From Catellatospora sp. TT07R-123 (GTDB lineage: Bacteria; Actinomycetota; Actinomycetes; Mycobacteriales; Micromonosporaceae): 64,000 nt of DNA. The position numbers and the translations under genes are program-made. The notes under the pieces are model-generated. The model was not told the origin of the DNA and did no database searches. It saw only the letters and a program-made list of their open reading frames with translations. Position 1 is the first letter of the stretch, and each line of letters starts with the position of its first letter. Positions 1-9,659 of the stretch are shown here, one piece after another. The DNA lies in the NCBI RefSeq assembly GCF_018327705.1, contig NZ_BNEM01000002.1:1054001-1118000 (forward strand), written 5' to 3'.

Positions 1-364
1 CCCTGCGGGCCCAGCGGACGAACTCGTCCAGGCCGAACGTGTTCGGCTCGGTGCTGTGCCAGGCGAGATCCAGTCGCGTCGGCCGGTCCCGGACCGGTCC
101 GACACCGTCCTCCCAGCGGTACCCGGAGACGAAGTTGCCGCCCGGGTAGCGCACCGTGCTGACGCCGAGTTCTCTGACCAGCTCGATCACGTCGGTGCGC
201 AGCCCGTCCGCGTCGGCGCCGCGATGTCCGGGCTCGAAGATCCCGGTGTACACGCACCGGCCCAGATGCTCCACGAACGCACCGAAGGTACGCCGCGACA
301 CCGGCGCGACCCGAAACGCCGGGTCCAGGGTCAGCCGCGCCGGGGCGGGTGCGAGTTCGGTCAT
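1..364 (-). CDS. GH51 alpha-L-arabinofuranosidase, N-terminal part
   Basis: The gene runs off the left edge, so only about 121 N-terminal residues are present. The peptide has the start of an intracellular GH51 alpha-L-arabinofuranosidase: a beta-strand with FGAFVEHLGRCVYTGIFEPGH, then STVRYPGGNFVSGYRWEDG, then AWHSTEPNTFGLDEFVRWA. No signal peptide is visible, as expected for this cytoplasmic family that removes terminal arabinofuranose from imported arabino-oligosaccharides. The ATG at 362-364 is preceded by AAGGA five bases upstream. The catalytic Glu residues lie outside the window. The gene follows the xylanase on the same strand but is separated from it by a strong hairpin, so it probably has its own promoter. 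Confidence 0.9.
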   Translation of the reverse strand, partial: MTELAPAPARLTLDPAFRVAPVSRRTFGAFVEHLGRCVYTGIFEPGHRGADADGLRTDVIELVRELGVSTVRYPGGNFVSGYRWEDGVGPVRDRPTRLDLAWHSTEPNTFGLDEFVRWARR

Positions 365-407
365 GTCAGTCCTTCGTCGGTGGCCGGTCGGTCGCTGGTG
401 CCCGCGA

Positions 408-445
408 CGTCGCCCCGGACCGGTGTGTCCCGGTCCGGGGCGACG
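408..445 (-). terminator. Intrinsic terminator hairpin after the xylanase gene
   Basis: Perfect 15-bp inverted repeat (CGTCGCCCCGGACCG at 408-422 and its complement at 431-445) with an 8-nt loop. It lies in the gap between the end of the xylanase gene and the start of the GH51 gene. Confidence 0.75.
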
Positions 446-464
446 GCTCACGGTTCGGCGTCGG

Positions 465-2246
<1,782 letters not shown>

Positions 2247-2255
2247 TCATGGTTG

Positions 2256-2272
2256 CTCCGAAACTTCCGGAG
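2256..2272. promoter_or_regulatory. Second short inverted repeat upstream of the xylanase gene
   Basis: CTCCG and CGGAG arms around AAACTTC. It shares the core CCGAAA-TTCCGG with the inverted repeat at 2065-2091. It lies just beyond the end of the paaX-like gene, so it could also be a weak transcription stop. Confidence 0.3.
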
Positions 2273-2285
2273 CCGTATCGATAGC

Positions 2286-3227
2286 TCAGAGTGCGGACAT
2301 CCGGGCGACGGTGTGAGCTCGGATGTCGGCGCCAGGGTGATCGCAAGACCTGCCGACCACGGTGCGCACATGCTCCTCGGCCTGCTCGGCCAGTCCGTCG
2401 TAGACGGCCGTGAACACCTCGCGGGCGCGGACGCGGGGCCAGTCGGCCGGTAGCAGCCCGATCGGCAGATGCGGATCCAGCAGCGGGATGCGTCGGTAGG
2501 TGTCCATGATCTCCGCCCGGGCCCGGACGGCCTCCGCCCCGGTGATCAGTCCGGCGCGGACGCGTGGGACCAGCGGGCTCCAGCGACGGTCGAAGGCCGC
2601 GTAGTGCCGGGTGATGGCGGCGATGTCCCAGGCCTCGATCGGGTTGCGGTTGGTCGCGGTCGCCAGCTCGACGTGGTCGGCGCGGAAGACGGTCATCGCG
2701 CCGAGCGGGACGGCGGCGAGCCGCTGCCTGACGGTCGGGTTCAACGCGTCCGGCGAGACCCAGAGCCCGTCGTACAGCGGCGCGAACCCGAGCCATCGCA
2801 GCTGGCCGCGCAACATCCGCCGCTGCGAGCCCTGCTCCTGGGGCAGGGTGAACGCGACCAGCGTCCAGCACCCGTCCCACGAATTCTGCGCCCCGAACCG
2901 GGCGATCCACGCACCGCCTGCCGACAGTTCGGCGGCGGCCTCCCGGGTCAGCCGGTAGGCGCTGTGCCGTCCGTTGCGGGAGCTCTCCAGCACGCCGCGG
3001 CGGGCCAGCCGGCTGACGGCCGTACGGGCACCGGCGGCACTGACCCCGGACTCGGCCAGCAGCGTCACGATGGCCGCGGTCGGCAGCCACGCACGCGTGG
3101 GCAGCGTGTAGTCGGCCACCAGCGTCGCCGTCAGCCCCTGCGCCGAGTTGGCCTCCTGGCGTCGCGGCAGGCGTGACCCGGCGGCGACGTCGGGGAAGAT
3201 CTCCTCGATCTCGAACGGGCTTACCAC
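2286..3227 (-). CDS. PaaX-family transcriptional regulator
   Basis: About 313 residues. The N-terminal winged helix (about 30-100) contains PTAAIVTLLAESGVSAAGARTAVSRLARRGVL, typical of PaaX, the repressor of phenylacetate catabolism. The central region (WTLVAFTLPQEQGSQRRMLRGQLRWLGFAPLYDGLWVSP) and the C-terminal domain also match the family. The GTG at 3225-3227 is chosen because GGAG lies six bases upstream; the frame stays open 38 codons further without a ribosome site. No phenylacetate genes are nearby, so the effector is unknown. The family can control other regulons, and control of the flanking xylanase or esterase genes is possible but unproven. Confidence 0.85.
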   Translation of the reverse strand: MVSPFEIEEIFPDVAAGSRLPRRQEANSAQGLTATLVADYTLPTRAWLPTAAIVTLLAESGVSAAGARTAVSRLARRGVLESSRNGRHSAYRLTREAAAELSAGGAWIARFGAQNSWDGCWTLVAFTLPQEQGSQRRMLRGQLRWLGFAPLYDGLWVSPDALNPTVRQRLAAVPLGAMTVFRADHVELATATNRNPIEAWDIAAITRHYAAFDRRWSPLVPRVRAGLITGAEAVRARAEIMDTYRRIPLLDPHLPIGLLPADWPRVRAREVFTAVYDGLAEQAEEHVRTVVGRSCDHPGADIRAHTVARMSAL

Positions 3228-3334
3228 GGCGGCTCCGGCACTTCGATGGACTCGATCCACGGCAAGGCAGGGCCATGATATGCGCGCCGCACCGTACGAC
3301 GTCGCAATGCCGCCAGCACATCCGAGAGAGTCGA

Positions 3335-3363
3335 TTGACACTTTTCTGCCCTACGGGCACACT
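3335..3363 (+). promoter_or_regulatory. Sigma70-type promoter for the CE1 esterase gene
   Basis: TTGACA at 3335-3340 and CACACT at 3358-3363 are separated by 17 bp. The element lies 117 bp upstream of the esterase start, in the divergent gap with the paaX-like gene. Confidence 0.4.
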
Positions 3364-3479
3364 ACCTGTCACACGTCGTCGATGGAGCCCGACAACGTTC
3401 CGTGACCGGGTCTCCCGGTGCGCTGGGGCATGGCGCACCGGGAGGCTGCCCGGCGACCGTCCTCCGACGAGGGAGTGTC

Positions 3480-4775
3480 ATGACAGGAACGTTCGGACCC
3501 CGCCTGCGCCGAGCCGCACTGGCGGGTCTGTTGATCACCGCGGTGGCCGGTGCCACGCTGCTGATACCGCGTTTGGCCGAGGCGGGCTCGACCGCGGGCT
3601 GCGGAAAGAGCCCGACGTTGACCAGCGGCGCCCGCTCGATCCAGAGCGGCGGCCTCAACCGCAGCTACATCCTGAGCATTCCGGACGGCTACAGCAGCAC
3701 CCACCCGTACCGGCTGATCTTCGGAATGCACTGGCTGAACGGCACCGCCAACGATGTCGCCACCGGCGGACCCGACGGGTCGGCGTGGGCCTTCTACGGG
3801 CAGAAGCAGCTGTCGAACAACAGCACGATCTTCGTGGCGCCGCAGGGCGTCGACAACGGCTGGGCGAACACCGGCGGCCGGGACATAACCCTGGTCGACG
3901 ACTTGACCGCACTCGTCGAGGGTGCCCTCTGCGTGGATACGAGCCAGGTCTTCGCGATGGGGTGGAGCTACGGCGGCTCGATGAGTTACGCCCTGGCGTG
4001 CGCCCGCCCCGCGGTCTTCCGCGCGGTGGTGGTCTACTCCGGCGCCAACCTCAGCGGATGCGGCGGCGGCACGCAGCCGGTCGCCTACTTCGGCATCCAC
4101 GGCACCCACGACAGCGTGCTCAACATCTCCAACGGACGCTCGTTGCGAGACACCTTCGTCAGGAACAACGGCTGCACCGCGCAGAGTCCGCGCGAGCCCG
4201 GCCAGGCGAGCCTGACCCACATCACCACGGTCTACGCCGGCTGCCGATCGGGGTATCCCGTCCAGTGGGCCGCGTTCGACGGCGACCACACGCCCAGCCC
4301 GGTGGACGGAACGACCGCCACCAGCGGCATACGGACCTGGACCTCGGCCGCCGTGAACACCTTCCTGGCCCAGTTCTCCAGCGGCCCGCCCCCCAGCAGC
4401 CCGCCGCCGAACAGTCCGTCGCCGAGCAGCAGTCCGTCCCCGAGCAGCAGCCCGGCGCCGTCCACGCCGCCGCCCGGCGGCGGATGTACCGCGAGCTACA
4501 AGACGGTCAACTCGTGGCCGGGCGGCTTCCAGGGTGAGATCGCGGTGACGGCCGGCAGTTCACCCATCAGCGGCTGGACCGTGCAGTGGACGCTCGGCAG
4601 CGGTCAGACCATCACCCAGGTGTGGAACGGAACCCTGTCCGTGAACGGAACGACGGCGTCGGTCCGAAGCGTCTCGTACAACGGCTCGCTGGCGGCTGGC
4701 GCGTCCACCACGTTCGGCTTCCTCGCCAACGGAACTCTGTCGACTCCAGCACCGGTCTGCGCCAGCACCACCTGA
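3480..4775 (+). CDS. Secreted CE1/PHB-depolymerase-type esterase with CBM2
   Basis: Protein of 431 residues with a signal peptide (about 1-36, ending LAEAG). The alpha/beta-hydrolase domain (about 40-300) has the nucleophile in GWSYGG (S163), an acid in GTHDSVL (D211) and a His in FDGDHTP (H270). This is the family of feruloyl and acetylxylan esterases (LpqC/PHB depolymerase-like). A Pro/Ser linker (300-335) leads to a C-terminal CBM2 (about 336-431) that binds cellulose or xylan. Its likely job is to remove ester side groups from hemicellulose, complementing the nearby xylanase and arabinofuranosidase. The ATG at 3480 has GAGGGAG upstream; an in-frame ATG 26 codons earlier has no such site and would spoil the signal peptide. 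Confidence 0.9.
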   Translation: MTGTFGPRLRRAALAGLLITAVAGATLLIPRLAEAGSTAGCGKSPTLTSGARSIQSGGLNRSYILSIPDGYSSTHPYRLIFGMHWLNGTANDVATGGPDGSAWAFYGQKQLSNNSTIFVAPQGVDNGWANTGGRDITLVDDLTALVEGALCVDTSQVFAMGWSYGGSMSYALACARPAVFRAVVVYSGANLSGCGGGTQPVAYFGIHGTHDSVLNISNGRSLRDTFVRNNGCTAQSPREPGQASLTHITTVYAGCRSGYPVQWAAFDGDHTPSPVDGTTATSGIRTWTSAAVNTFLAQFSSGPPPSSPPPNSPSPSSSPSPSSSPAPSTPPPGGGCTASYKTVNSWPGGFQGEIAVTAGSSPISGWTVQWTLGSGQTITQVWNGTLSVNGTTASVRSVSYNGSLAAGASTTFGFLANGTLSTPAPVCASTT

Positions 4776-4796
4776 CATGCCCGTGCCGTACGGCGA

Positions 4797-4827
4797 GACG
4801 GGGCCGGGCACCACGCCCGGCCCCGTC
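4797..4827. terminator. Bidirectional terminator between convergent genes
   Basis: Perfect 13-bp stem (GACGGGGCCGGGC and its complement) with a 5-nt loop, in the 58-bp gap between the esterase (plus) and oxidoreductase (minus) stops. Confidence 0.75.
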
Positions 4828-4833
4828 CGCGGC

Positions 4834-5586
4834 TCAGCCGGCGGTGCGGGCGGCGAGCCAGTCGGCGAGGCTGATCGCGCCCAGGCGGGCCTCACCGAGC
4901 GGCACCAGCGACGTCTCCTCCAGCAGGGCGCCGAAGTAGCGCGCCGCCGGGTCGGTGACGACCGTCCGGGTGTCGTGCTCGGCGGCCAGGAAGCGCCGCA
5001 CGAACTCGTCCTGGCCGTAGCGCTCCGGACCGGCGATGTCGACCGCGCCGCCGACCGGCGGCTCGGTCGCGGCCTCGGCGAGGGCGGCGGCGACGTCGTC
5101 GGCCGCGATCGGCTGCATCAGCGCCGGCGGCAGGTGCACGCCGTCGCCCTGGGTGGCCCCGTCGGCGATGGCACCGACGAACTCCAGGAACTGCGTGGCG
5201 CGCACGACGGTGTACGGCACCGGCCCCGACTTGATCACGTTCTCCTGGGCGACCTTGGCCCGCATGTAGCCGCTGTCCGGGATGCGGTCCGCGCCGACGA
5301 TGGACAGGGCCACGTGGTGGCCGACCCCGGCGGCGGCCTCGGCGGCCAGCAGGTTGCGGGTGGAGGTCTGGAAGAACTCCAGCACGGCGCGGTCTTCGAA
5401 GGACGGCGAGTTGGTCACGTCGACGACCACGTCGGCGCCGGTGAGCACCTCGGCCAGACCGGTTCCGGCGACGGTGTCGACGCCCGTGCTGGGCGAGGCG
5501 GCCACGACCTCGTGCCCGGCGGCGCGCAGCAGCCCGCCGACCTTGGTGCCGATCAGGCCGGTGCCTCCGATGATGACGATCTTCAT
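4834..5586 (-). CDS. NmrA-like NAD(P)-binding oxidoreductase (atypical SDR)
   Basis: Protein of 250 residues starting MKIVIIGGTGLIG, a Rossmann nucleotide-binding loop (GGTGxxG, residues 7-13). It continues with the atypical-SDR/NmrA pattern (VVVDVTNSP, VGHHVALSIVGADRIPDSGYMRAKVAQENVIKSG, YTVVRATQF). The canonical SDR YxxxK is present as a Y-MRAK variant. The family includes quinone oxidoreductases and redox-sensing proteins; the substrate cannot be read from sequence. The ATG at 5584-5586 is chosen for the Rossmann start. Its upstream region carries two large inverted repeats, so it is probably tightly regulated. Confidence 0.85.
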   Translation of the reverse strand: MKIVIIGGTGLIGTKVGGLLRAAGHEVVAASPSTGVDTVAGTGLAEVLTGADVVVDVTNSPSFEDRAVLEFFQTSTRNLLAAEAAAGVGHHVALSIVGADRIPDSGYMRAKVAQENVIKSGPVPYTVVRATQFLEFVGAIADGATQGDGVHLPPALMQPIAADDVAAALAEAATEPPVGGAVDIAGPERYGQDEFVRRFLAAEHDTRTVVTDPAARYFGALLEETSLVPLGEARLGAISLADWLAARTAG

Positions 5587-5604
5587 GATGGAGCCTCTCC
5601 ATAA

Positions 5605-5653
5605 ACTCGGACACTTTTCATCCGAGATCTTACTCGGACAAGATGAGTCCGAG
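5605..5653. promoter_or_regulatory. Tandem inverted repeats (operator pair) upstream of the NmrA-like gene
   Basis: Site 1 has arms CTCGGA (5606-5611) and TCCGAG (5621-5626). Site 2 has arms ACTCGGAC (5632-5639) and GTCCGAGT (5646-5653), perfectly complementary. The half-sites are the same in both, so one regulator probably binds twice. The first site begins 20 bp from the oxidoreductase start codon. The divergent TetR gene has a different dyad of its own. Confidence 0.6.
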
Positions 5654-5828
5654 TCAACGACGGGCGGCGGTGAGCCAGCCCACGGCGACCGTGACCGATT
5701 TGCCCGATAGTCGGACATTAGCGCCTGAGCGATGTCCAGGTCGGCGGTGTCGCGCACCGCGGTCACGCCGCAGCGGTCGAATCGCACCGGCAGCGCGACC
5801 GGCTCCGATCGTGACCCCGGTCACACCA

Positions 5829-5891
5829 CAAACAGAATAACCATTCTCCTTGTATGGTGGGGACACGCATACAGAGCAGACATTCTGTTTG
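5829..5891. promoter_or_regulatory. Nested palindromes before the TetR gene (autoregulatory operator candidate)
   Basis: CAAACAGAAT (5829-5838) is perfectly repeated in inverted form at 5882-5891. Within it lie AGAAT-AACC-ATTCT (5834-5847) and TGTATG-N11-CATACA (5851-5873). The whole sits 27-90 bp before the TetR start codon. Confidence 0.55.
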
Positions 5892-5917
5892 CGGCCGTCG
5901 ACCACAGGGGAACCGCC

Positions 5918-6508
5918 GTGCCGAAACTGACCGACGCGCGTCGCGAGCTGCGACGCGACCAGATCATCCAGGCTGCCGTGCGCTGCTTCGTACGCAACGG
6001 CATGGACCGCACCTCAGTCGCCGACATCACCGCGGAGTCGGGCCTGTCCGCCGGCTCGATCTACGCCCACTACCGCAGCAAGGCCGAGATCGTGCAGGCG
6101 GCCGCGCAGGACGTGCTCGAACGCCGGCTGCGCACGCTGACCGCGGCCGCCGACGGCGCGCAGCCGCCGAGCCCAGCCGAGCTGATCACCCGGTTGGCCG
6201 CCGGGGTCGAGCGGGACGAGGCACGCGTCGGCCTCCAGGCGTGGGGCGAGGCGACCACGGACCCGGTCATCCGCGACATCGTCACGGACATGACCGACCG
6301 CTTCCGCGACCAGCTACAGGTCAGCTGCGCGGCCTGGCTGGTCGCGGCGAGAGGCCGGGAGCCGGGCGAGGCCCGCGCCGGGGCGGCGATCCTCGCGAGC
6401 CACCTCGTCGACGTCTACCTGGCGTTCCTGTTCCGCCGCGCGCTGCTGGACGAGGCTGCCCCGATCGATCTGCGGGCGATCACCGCCTTCGCCGACGCCG
6501 TCGCCTGA
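5918..6508 (+). CDS. TetR/AcrR-family transcriptional regulator
   Basis: Protein of 196 residues. The N-terminal TetR helix-turn-helix (about 12-58) reads RRDQIIQAAVRCFVRNGMDRTSVADITAESGLSAGSIYAHYRSKAEIV. The rest is a variable ligand-binding domain with no readable ligand. The GTG at 5918-5920 has GGGG seven bases upstream; the longer frame to 5732 has no site and no TetR homology. The gene is divergent from the NmrA-like oxidoreductase and followed 75 bp later by a membrane protein, either of which may be a target. Confidence 0.88.
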   Translation: MPKLTDARRELRRDQIIQAAVRCFVRNGMDRTSVADITAESGLSAGSIYAHYRSKAEIVQAAAQDVLERRLRTLTAAADGAQPPSPAELITRLAAGVERDEARVGLQAWGEATTDPVIRDIVTDMTDRFRDQLQVSCAAWLVAARGREPGEARAGAAILASHLVDVYLAFLFRRALLDEAAPIDLRAITAFADAVA

Positions 6509-6583
6509 CGGCCGACACCGCCGCACACGCGCCACGCCTTCGGCCACTGACCACTTCCGACCCCTCGCTGAGAAAGGCACCCC

Positions 6584-7126
6584 ATGCTCGACACGCGCAA
6601 GCCGTACCTCGGGTTCAGGACCCTGGCGCTGCTGCCGATCGTCCTGTTCCTGCCCTCCGTCGTCTCGTTCGCCATCGCCGAACCGGGCGTCGTGTGGCCG
6701 GAGTACTCCGGCGTCTTCTTCCACCTGGCGATCCTGTTCCTGATCAACCGGATGGACGCGCCCGCCTGGGCCAAGGCGGCCGGTTACAGCTGGATCGCCC
6801 TGGACGTGCTCACCGGCATCATGTCCATCAACGAGGTGCCGTACGAGATCACCTGGCCCGTCCGCCTCGGCGGCCACGTCTTCGCGGGCCTGTGGATCCT
6901 GATGAGCTCGCTCAGCGCCCGCGACCGGGCCGTCCGCATCGTCGGCGCGATCACCGGCGTCTGGCTCGGCAGCTTCTCGTTCGTCGCGAACATCGCCCCC
7001 GAGCAGCTGCTCTACCCCGCCTCGATACTGATCATCGCCTGGTTCACGCTGCTCGCCACCAGGTATCAGCCCGCCGGCGACGCCGCGCCGACGCCCGCCG
7101 CCAGCCCTGCCGCCGCTCTGTCGTAG
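6584..7126 (+). CDS. Small multi-pass membrane protein of unknown function
   Basis: Protein of 180 residues with about five hydrophobic helices (roughly 12-34, 44-58, 65-85, 95-110, 115-130, 138-158) and a Pro/Ala-rich tail. No catalytic or transport motif is recognised. ATG at 6584 with GAAAGG nine bases upstream. It follows the TetR regulator on the same strand and ends at a hairpin, so the two may share a transcript and the regulator may control it. Confidence 0.7.
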   Translation: MLDTRKPYLGFRTLALLPIVLFLPSVVSFAIAEPGVVWPEYSGVFFHLAILFLINRMDAPAWAKAAGYSWIALDVLTGIMSINEVPYEITWPVRLGGHVFAGLWILMSSLSARDRAVRIVGAITGVWLGSFSFVANIAPEQLLYPASILIIAWFTLLATRYQPAGDAAPTPAASPAAALS

Positions 7127-7147
7127 CTCTGTCCTGGCCGCACAGGC

Positions 7148-7182
7148 GGGACGGCCGCCCCCTGAAGTCGGGCGGCCGTCCC
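7148..7182. terminator. Bidirectional terminator between convergent genes
   Basis: Perfect 13-bp stem (GGGACGGCCGCCC and complement) with a 9-nt loop between the membrane-protein gene and the M4 protease gene. Confidence 0.75.
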
Positions 7183-7197
7183 TCTCCCCACGCCGGA

Positions 7198-9561
7198 CTA
7201 GCAGGCGCCCTGGTCGGACCAGACCGCCCACGAGCCGGGTGCACCGGGCTCCGCGCCGGTCGACCACCAGGTCGCCTTCCAGCGGTGCCCGTTGTAGGAG
7301 ACCACGTCGTCAGGGACGTACGGCGTGGCCGAACTCCACGCGGGCAGCCCGCCGCAGCCACCGCCGCCGCCACCGGTCACCGTCAGGGTGAAGGTGGCGG
7401 TGTGGGTCGCGCTGGTGCCCGCACCGGTCACGGTCAGCGTGTACGTCCCCGCCACCGTGCTCGCCCCGACCGACACCGACAGCGTCGCCGAGCCGCCCGA
7501 GGTCACCGAAGACGGGCTCACCGACGCCGTGACGCCGGTCGGCGCCCCGGTCACCGACAGGTTGACCGCCTGGGCGCTGCCCGAGGTGGTGCTGGTGCCC
7601 ACCGACGCGGTCGTCGAGCTGCCCGCCGCCACCGTCGCCGACGAGGGCGACAGCGACACCGCGAAGTCGTCGCCGGTCGGCACCGTCGTGACCGTGACCG
7701 TGTACGTCGCGGTGTGCGTGGCCGCCGAGCCGGTGCCCGTGACGGTGATCGCGGCCGAGCCGGCCGCCGCCGACGCGCTCGCGGTCAGGGTCAGCGTGCT
7801 GGAGCCGCCGGAGGTCACCGACGACGGGCTGAAGCTCGCCGTCACCCCGGACGGCAGGCCGCTCGCGGTCAGGGCGACCGTCTGCGCGCTGCCGGACGTG
7901 GTCGCGGTCGAGACCGTCGTGGTGACCGACGAGCCGCGCTGCACCGTACCGCTGCCGGGGCTGGCCGTCAGCGAGAAGTCGTTGCCCGGGTTCGCGGTGC
8001 ACTGCGCCTCGCCGGACTGGGCGGGCACGCTGACCGCGTCCCAGGCCGCCTTGACCGTGCGGCACTCGGCCGACGACGCGCCAAACAGGTTGACCGCGGC
8101 CCGCAGGGTCGCGGTGCGCACGTTGACGTAGCGCCACGACGAGGTCTTCAGGTTCAGCGCGCCCAGGTAGATCTGGCCCGCCTTCTGGATGCCGATGCCG
8201 GTGACCGTGCCGCCGTTGCAGGTCGGGCTGGCGGGGTTGCCGCCGCTGCCGGCCGAGCCGTTGGCGGTCAGGTAGAACCAGTGGTTGTTCGGGCCCGCCG
8301 CGGCGTGCACCTCGGTGTTCGGGATCGACGCGGAGTAGCAGTTCGGGTCGCCGACCGCGGACGGGTTGTACATGTTGCGGATCGGGCCGTTGCCGACCAG
8401 GTCGACCTCCTCGCCGACGAGGAAGTCCGGCGGGTCGTTGGGGTTGTTGGCGTACGCCTCGGTCAGCGCGCCGAAGATGTCGCCGGTCGACTCGTTGATG
8501 CCGCCGTTCTCGTTGCCGGAGCCGGCGCCGCCGGGCGTGGTCTGGAAGATGGCGTGGCCGTACTCGTGCGCCACGACGTCGATCGGGGTGGCCTGGCGGT
8601 TGTTGGCCTGGTTGTGGCCGAAGTTGGTGTAGCTGCCGTTCCAGTACGCGTTGACCTCGTTCAGGCCGACCCGGGCCGGGAAGCCGCCCCCGTTGCCGTC
8701 GATGCCGCTGCGGCCCAGCCAGGCGCCGAGCATGTCCCACTCGCGCTGCACGGCGTAGAGCGCGTCGACGCAGCCGGTCTCCAGGTTGGTGCCGGAGCCG
8801 TTGCCCCACGCGTCGTCGGTGCCGGTGTAGGCGGTGCCGCCCTGGCCGCCGCAGCGCAGGCCCGGCCGGGTGTTGTCGGTCATGGACCACGACGAGCCGG
8901 AACCGCTGGTGGCGATGCTGACCTGGCCGTTGAAGTAGCCGTTGCCGGTGCCCAGCCGCACGTCGTCGCGCACGTCCAGCACGGTCGCGGTGGCCGCGTC
9001 GACGACCACGTGCAGGCGGCTGGGCGCCTGGCGCTTGGCGCCTTCGAGCACGACCTCGTAGGCGAGCCGGTCCCCGGTCAGCGTCGAGAAGACGACGAGC
9101 TGCGCGGCGGCGGCCCGGTCGACGCGGTCGAGCCGGCCACGCGCGACCGCGGTCGCCTTGGCGGCGGTCACCTTCGCGGTGGTGGTGGCGAGTTTGACGC
9201 CGCGCCCGATGGCGGAGGCGGTGTCGCGTACGACGCCGTCGCGGTCGGTGACCACGACCGCGTCGCCGCCGAGGACGGGCAGGCCGCGGTAGGTGCGCTC
9301 GTAGGCGACGTACTGGAGGCCGCCGGAGCCGGCGACGACGTTGCGGCGTACGAAGGTCTCGTCCGGGCCCTTGGCCAGGGCGTCGGCCCCGGCGGCGGCG
9401 ATGCGGTCGGCGGCGGTCGCGGCGAGGGTGGCCGCGGTCGGGGCCGGGACCGGGGCGGCGGCGGGACTGGCCGCCGCGCCGGTCACGCCCGGCAGCACCA
9501 GGGCGAGACCCGCCGTCGCGGCGGTCGCCGCGAACGTGAGTCTGAGGCCGATGGATTTCAC
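7198..9561 (-). CDS. Secreted M4 (thermolysin-type) metalloprotease with Ig-like repeats and CBM5
   Basis: Protein of 787 residues. A signal peptide (about 1-32) is followed by FTP/PepSY propeptide regions (about 55-200). The M4 catalytic domain (about 205-510) has zinc ligands and acid in VAHEYGHAIFQ (H332, E333, H336) and the third ligand in NESTGD (E357). Two tandem Ser/Thr-rich Ig-like repeats (about 525-620 and 625-725) lead to a C-terminal chitin-binding CBM5/12 module (CGGLPAWSS...WWSTGAEPGAPGSWAVWSDQGAC). It probably degrades protein in chitinous material such as fungal walls or arthropod debris. The GTG at 9559-9561 is chosen for its AAGGAG and for starting the signal peptide. The next gene upstream (S1 protease) ends in a closely similar CBM5. 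Confidence 0.93.
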   Translation of the reverse strand: MKSIGLRLTFAATAATAGLALVLPGVTGAAASPAAAPVPAPTAATLAATAADRIAAAGADALAKGPDETFVRRNVVAGSGGLQYVAYERTYRGLPVLGGDAVVVTDRDGVVRDTASAIGRGVKLATTTAKVTAAKATAVARGRLDRVDRAAAAQLVVFSTLTGDRLAYEVVLEGAKRQAPSRLHVVVDAATATVLDVRDDVRLGTGNGYFNGQVSIATSGSGSSWSMTDNTRPGLRCGGQGGTAYTGTDDAWGNGSGTNLETGCVDALYAVQREWDMLGAWLGRSGIDGNGGGFPARVGLNEVNAYWNGSYTNFGHNQANNRQATPIDVVAHEYGHAIFQTTPGGAGSGNENGGINESTGDIFGALTEAYANNPNDPPDFLVGEEVDLVGNGPIRNMYNPSAVGDPNCYSASIPNTEVHAAAGPNNHWFYLTANGSAGSGGNPASPTCNGGTVTGIGIQKAGQIYLGALNLKTSSWRYVNVRTATLRAAVNLFGASSAECRTVKAAWDAVSVPAQSGEAQCTANPGNDFSLTASPGSGTVQRGSSVTTTVSTATTSGSAQTVALTASGLPSGVTASFSPSSVTSGGSSTLTLTASASAAAGSAAITVTGTGSAATHTATYTVTVTTVPTGDDFAVSLSPSSATVAAGSSTTASVGTSTTSGSAQAVNLSVTGAPTGVTASVSPSSVTSGGSATLSVSVGASTVAGTYTLTVTGAGTSATHTATFTLTVTGGGGGGCGGLPAWSSATPYVPDDVVSYNGHRWKATWWSTGAEPGAPGSWAVWSDQGAC

Positions 9562-9598
9562 GAGGAGGTTCTCCTTCTGCGGGTGGTGTTTCGGGGTT

Positions 9599-9642
9599 GG
9601 GTGGCCGGGACGCCTGCTGGCGGGGAGGCGTCCCGGCCACCC
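9599..9642 (-). terminator. Terminator after the S1 protease gene
   Basis: Perfect 16-bp stem (GGGTGGCCGGGACGCC and complement) with a 12-nt loop, 18 bp past the S1 protease stop and upstream of the M4 protease start. Confidence 0.7.
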
Positions 9643-9659
9643 GGAGGGGAGGATTCGTG

